From assembly GCA_002348365.1 (NCBI GenBank), contig DEBC01000146.1, positions 1-27,131 of the forward strand: a stretch of 27,131 bases of DNA. The letters run 5' to 3'. The stretch comes from Alphaproteobacteria bacterium UBA2966. Lineage in GTDB: Bacteria > Pseudomonadota > Alphaproteobacteria > UBA2966. The notes beneath the pieces are model-generated. The model searched no databases. It was not told where the DNA came from and worked only from the letters and a program-made list of their open reading frames with translations. Of this stretch, positions 25,195-27,131 are shown one piece after another (the stretch's first letter is position 1; each line of letters begins with the position of its first letter). A program made the translations under genes and the position numbers.

Positions 25195-27131
25195 ATGAAG
25201 TCCGACAGCCGACGCGTCGTGCGTGGGGCCTGTCCGCTCGATTGTCCCGACGCCTGCAGTTGGGATGTCACCGTCGAGAACGGGCGAGCCGTGGACCTGC
25301 ACGGCGCACGGGATCATCCTTTCACCCAAGGCAATCTGTGCGTCAAGGTGAACCGTTATCTGGAACACACTCGGGCACCAGACCGCCTGCTTACCCCCAT
25401 GCGCCGGGTGGGGGAAAAGGGCGCAGGCGAATTCGAGCCTATCGGGTGGGACGACGCCCTTGATGAAATTGGGACGCAGCTGAGAGAAGTCATCGCGACA
25501 TACGGCGGCGAGGCCATCTGGCCCTTTTATGGGACGGGCAGCCTTGGGTTTGTGCAGGGCATAAAGGGCGCGGGCCAACGTCTATGGAACGCACTCGGCG
25601 CTTCGCAGCATTTGATGACGATCTGTCATGTCGCGGGCGAAGCCGGCGGCAGGATCACTCTGGGACAGGGCACCGGCATGGACCCCGAGGACCTCCGACA
25701 CGCCAAGCTCATTGTCATGTGGGGCTACAATCCGCTGTCGACGGGCAACCACGCCTGGCGCTTCATTTCCGAAGCGCGCCGTAATGGGGCATATCTCGTC
25801 GCCATCGACCCCATTCGCACGCGATCGGCCGCGCAGGCGGACCAGCACATCGCCATCCAACCGGGAACGGACGCGGCGTTTGCTCTCGGACTTCTCAATG
25901 TGGTTGTCGGCATGGGCGCAGAAGATAGTGAGTTCCTGCGGAAACACACCAACGGTTGGCAGGAATACAAGCAACGGATCCTGGAGTACACGCCGGAGCG
26001 GGTGTCTGAAATCACCCGGATCCCTGCCGAGACGATCGCCTCGTTAGGACAACGCCTGGCGACTACCCGACCGAGTGCCATTCGTGTCTCCAATGGTATG
26101 CAACGGCACTCGGGTGGCGGCATGGCCAGCCGGACAATCCACACAATTCCTGCAGTGACGGGCGACTTCACCCTTCCCGGAGGTGGCGTGGTCTACGGTA
26201 CCGCACCTGCATTTCCCGCGAACATGATGAAACTTCGAACCGGGGACCTGGGACCTCCCACCACGCGTGCCCTGTCGCACACACAAATGGGCGAGAACCT
26301 GCTGAACCTCGAAGATCCGCCCGTCAAAGCGATAGTGATCTATTGCGCCAATCCCTGCGCGAGCTCGCCACAGCAGGAGACCCTGCGCCGGGGCCTCTCC
26401 CGGGAAGACCTGTTCACCGTAGTGATCGAGAACTTCCCCACCGACACCGTCGATTACGCGGATATCGTGCTGCCGTCGACCATGCAGACCGAGCACACCG
26501 AAATCCTCAACGCCGGAGGCCACCTGTATCTTCAATGGAATGAACCGGCAGTCGAACCCGCAGGGGAATGCCTGCCACACACGGAGATATTCCGCCGCCT
26601 GGCTCGCGTGATGGGCCTCAACGACCCGTGCCTTTATGACAGCGACGAAGACCTGGCACGATCAATTCTGGAGTCCGATGATCCGGCCTTGGACGGCATC
26701 ACGCTGGAGAAGTTGAAGGAGCATGGGTGGCTACGGCTCAATCTGCCATCGCCCTATCTGCCGTTCGCCGACGGATTCCTAACCCCATCAGGAAAGCTGG
26801 AATTCAACTCGGGCCAGGCCGCCGCCACGGGTCTCGATCCCATCCCGGGCTATACGCCGCCAGGTGAAGTTGCGGACGATGCACTCGCCGAGCGGTATCC
26901 GCTCGCGCTCGTCGCTCCAGCATCGCATTACTTCCTCAACAGCATCTTCGCCAACATGCCCGAGATGCTGGAGCGAGCCGGTCCGCGACGCGTGACCTTG
27001 AATCCGGCAGATGCCGCCGCGCGCGGTATCGCGGAAGGCGACATCGGACGCATCTTCAACGATCGTGGCTCATTCGAAGCCGAGATCGTGGTGAGCGACA
27101 TCGTTCGACCCGGCGTGGCGGCGAGCATCAA
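25195..27131 (+). CDS. Molybdopterin oxidoreductase, tandem paralogue (copy 2), 3' end beyond the window
   Basis: This frame opens with ATG directly after the TAA of copy 1 and stays open for 645 codons to the last base of the window, so the 3' end is missing (about 45-50 codons if its length equals copy 1). It has the same architecture: 4Fe-4S cysteines Cys13, Cys17, Cys21 (CPLDCPDAC) and Cys49 (GNLC), LIVMWGYNPLSTGNH, IDPIRTRSA, GMQRHSGGG, and the C-terminal domain beginning at PLALVAPASHYFLN. The alignment with copy 1 is collinear and very close throughout, marking a gene duplication. The Mo-ligand region reads TICHVAG (Cys144, His145) instead of TICSVAG. The abutting stop and start imply translational coupling, perhaps a heteromeric or sequential pair. 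Confidence 0.95.
   Translation, partial: MKSDSRRVVRGACPLDCPDACSWDVTVENGRAVDLHGARDHPFTQGNLCVKVNRYLEHTRAPDRLLTPMRRVGEKGAGEFEPIGWDDALDEIGTQLREVIATYGGEAIWPFYGTGSLGFVQGIKGAGQRLWNALGASQHLMTICHVAGEAGGRITLGQGTGMDPEDLRHAKLIVMWGYNPLSTGNHAWRFISEARRNGAYLVAIDPIRTRSAAQADQHIAIQPGTDAAFALGLLNVVVGMGAEDSEFLRKHTNGWQEYKQRILEYTPERVSEITRIPAETIASLGQRLATTRPSAIRVSNGMQRHSGGGMASRTIHTIPAVTGDFTLPGGGVVYGTAPAFPANMMKLRTGDLGPPTTRALSHTQMGENLLNLEDPPVKAIVIYCANPCASSPQQETLRRGLSREDLFTVVIENFPTDTVDYADIVLPSTMQTEHTEILNAGGHLYLQWNEPAVEPAGECLPHTEIFRRLARVMGLNDPCLYDSDEDLARSILESDDPALDGITLEKLKEHGWLRLNLPSPYLPFADGFLTPSGKLEFNSGQAAATGLDPIPGYTPPGEVADDALAERYPLALVAPASHYFLNSIFANMPEMLERAGPRRVTLNPADAAARGIAEGDIGRIFNDRGSFEAEIVVSDIVRPGVAASI

Noticed and set aside
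1..27131. CRISPR array, tRNA/rRNA genes, insertion sequences, phage or toxin-antitoxin genes
   Set aside because: No regularly spaced repeats, tRNA-like cloverleaf, transposase motifs or flanking terminal repeats were seen on reading both strands.

Overview
The window is a GC-rich, densely packed chromosomal stretch from a Gram-negative, probably free-living and possibly marine, proteobacterium. The hints are a TRAP transporter, Sec signal peptides, a molybdenum hydroxylase, a GcvT-type methylated-amine dehydrogenase and a luciferase-like monooxygenase. An alphaproteobacterium fits best, but nothing here fixes the taxon. No rRNA, tRNA, CRISPR array, insertion sequence, phage gene or recognisable transcription factor was seen, and no gene-free stretch exceeds about 240 bases.

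Layout. 0-1.2 kb: a small unknown protein and an orphan periplasmic binding-type protein. 1.2-3.2 kb (minus): a sulfatase followed by an FMN reductase/flavodoxin-fold protein that ends in a terminator built into its own coding end. 3.5-5.9 kb (plus): a broken dimethylglycine/sarcosine dehydrogenase-like gene. 5.9-9.8 kb (minus): a three-subunit molybdenum hydroxylase (FAD, 2Fe-2S and Mo subunits) followed by a MoaD/ThiS-like gene with a premature stop. 10.0-14.0 kb: an alpha/beta hydrolase, two short-chain dehydrogenases, a pentapeptide-repeat gene with no clear start, and a 1-Cys peroxiredoxin with two hairpins behind it. 14.1-15.6 kb (minus): a second sulfatase with an in-frame stop. 15.6-18.8 kb (minus): a complete TRAP transporter with a promoter candidate and a UUCG-loop terminator. 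19.0-20.5 kb (minus): a luciferase-like monooxygenase overlapping a secreted unknown protein. 20.7-22.9 kb: a HAD-fold protein, an HD-domain putative di-iron oxygenase and a PLP-dependent D-cysteine desulfhydrase/cysteate lyase-like enzyme. 23.1 kb to the end: two tandem paralogous 4Fe-4S/molybdopterin oxidoreductases. The second runs open past the window edge.

Together the genes look like a catabolic region for small organic compounds, possibly sulfate esters, C-S compounds and methylated amines. TRAP uptake, desulfation, hydrolysis, short-chain dehydrogenase steps and Mo-dependent hydroxylation are all present, but no single substrate can be named. The most striking feature is decay. Three genes (amine dehydrogenase, MoaD-like, second sulfatase) carry five in-frame stops and one frameshift between them while the rest of each sequence stays well conserved, and a fourth (pentapeptide) lacks a start. 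This points to recent loss of function within roughly 3.5-15.6 kb, unless the assembly is at fault.
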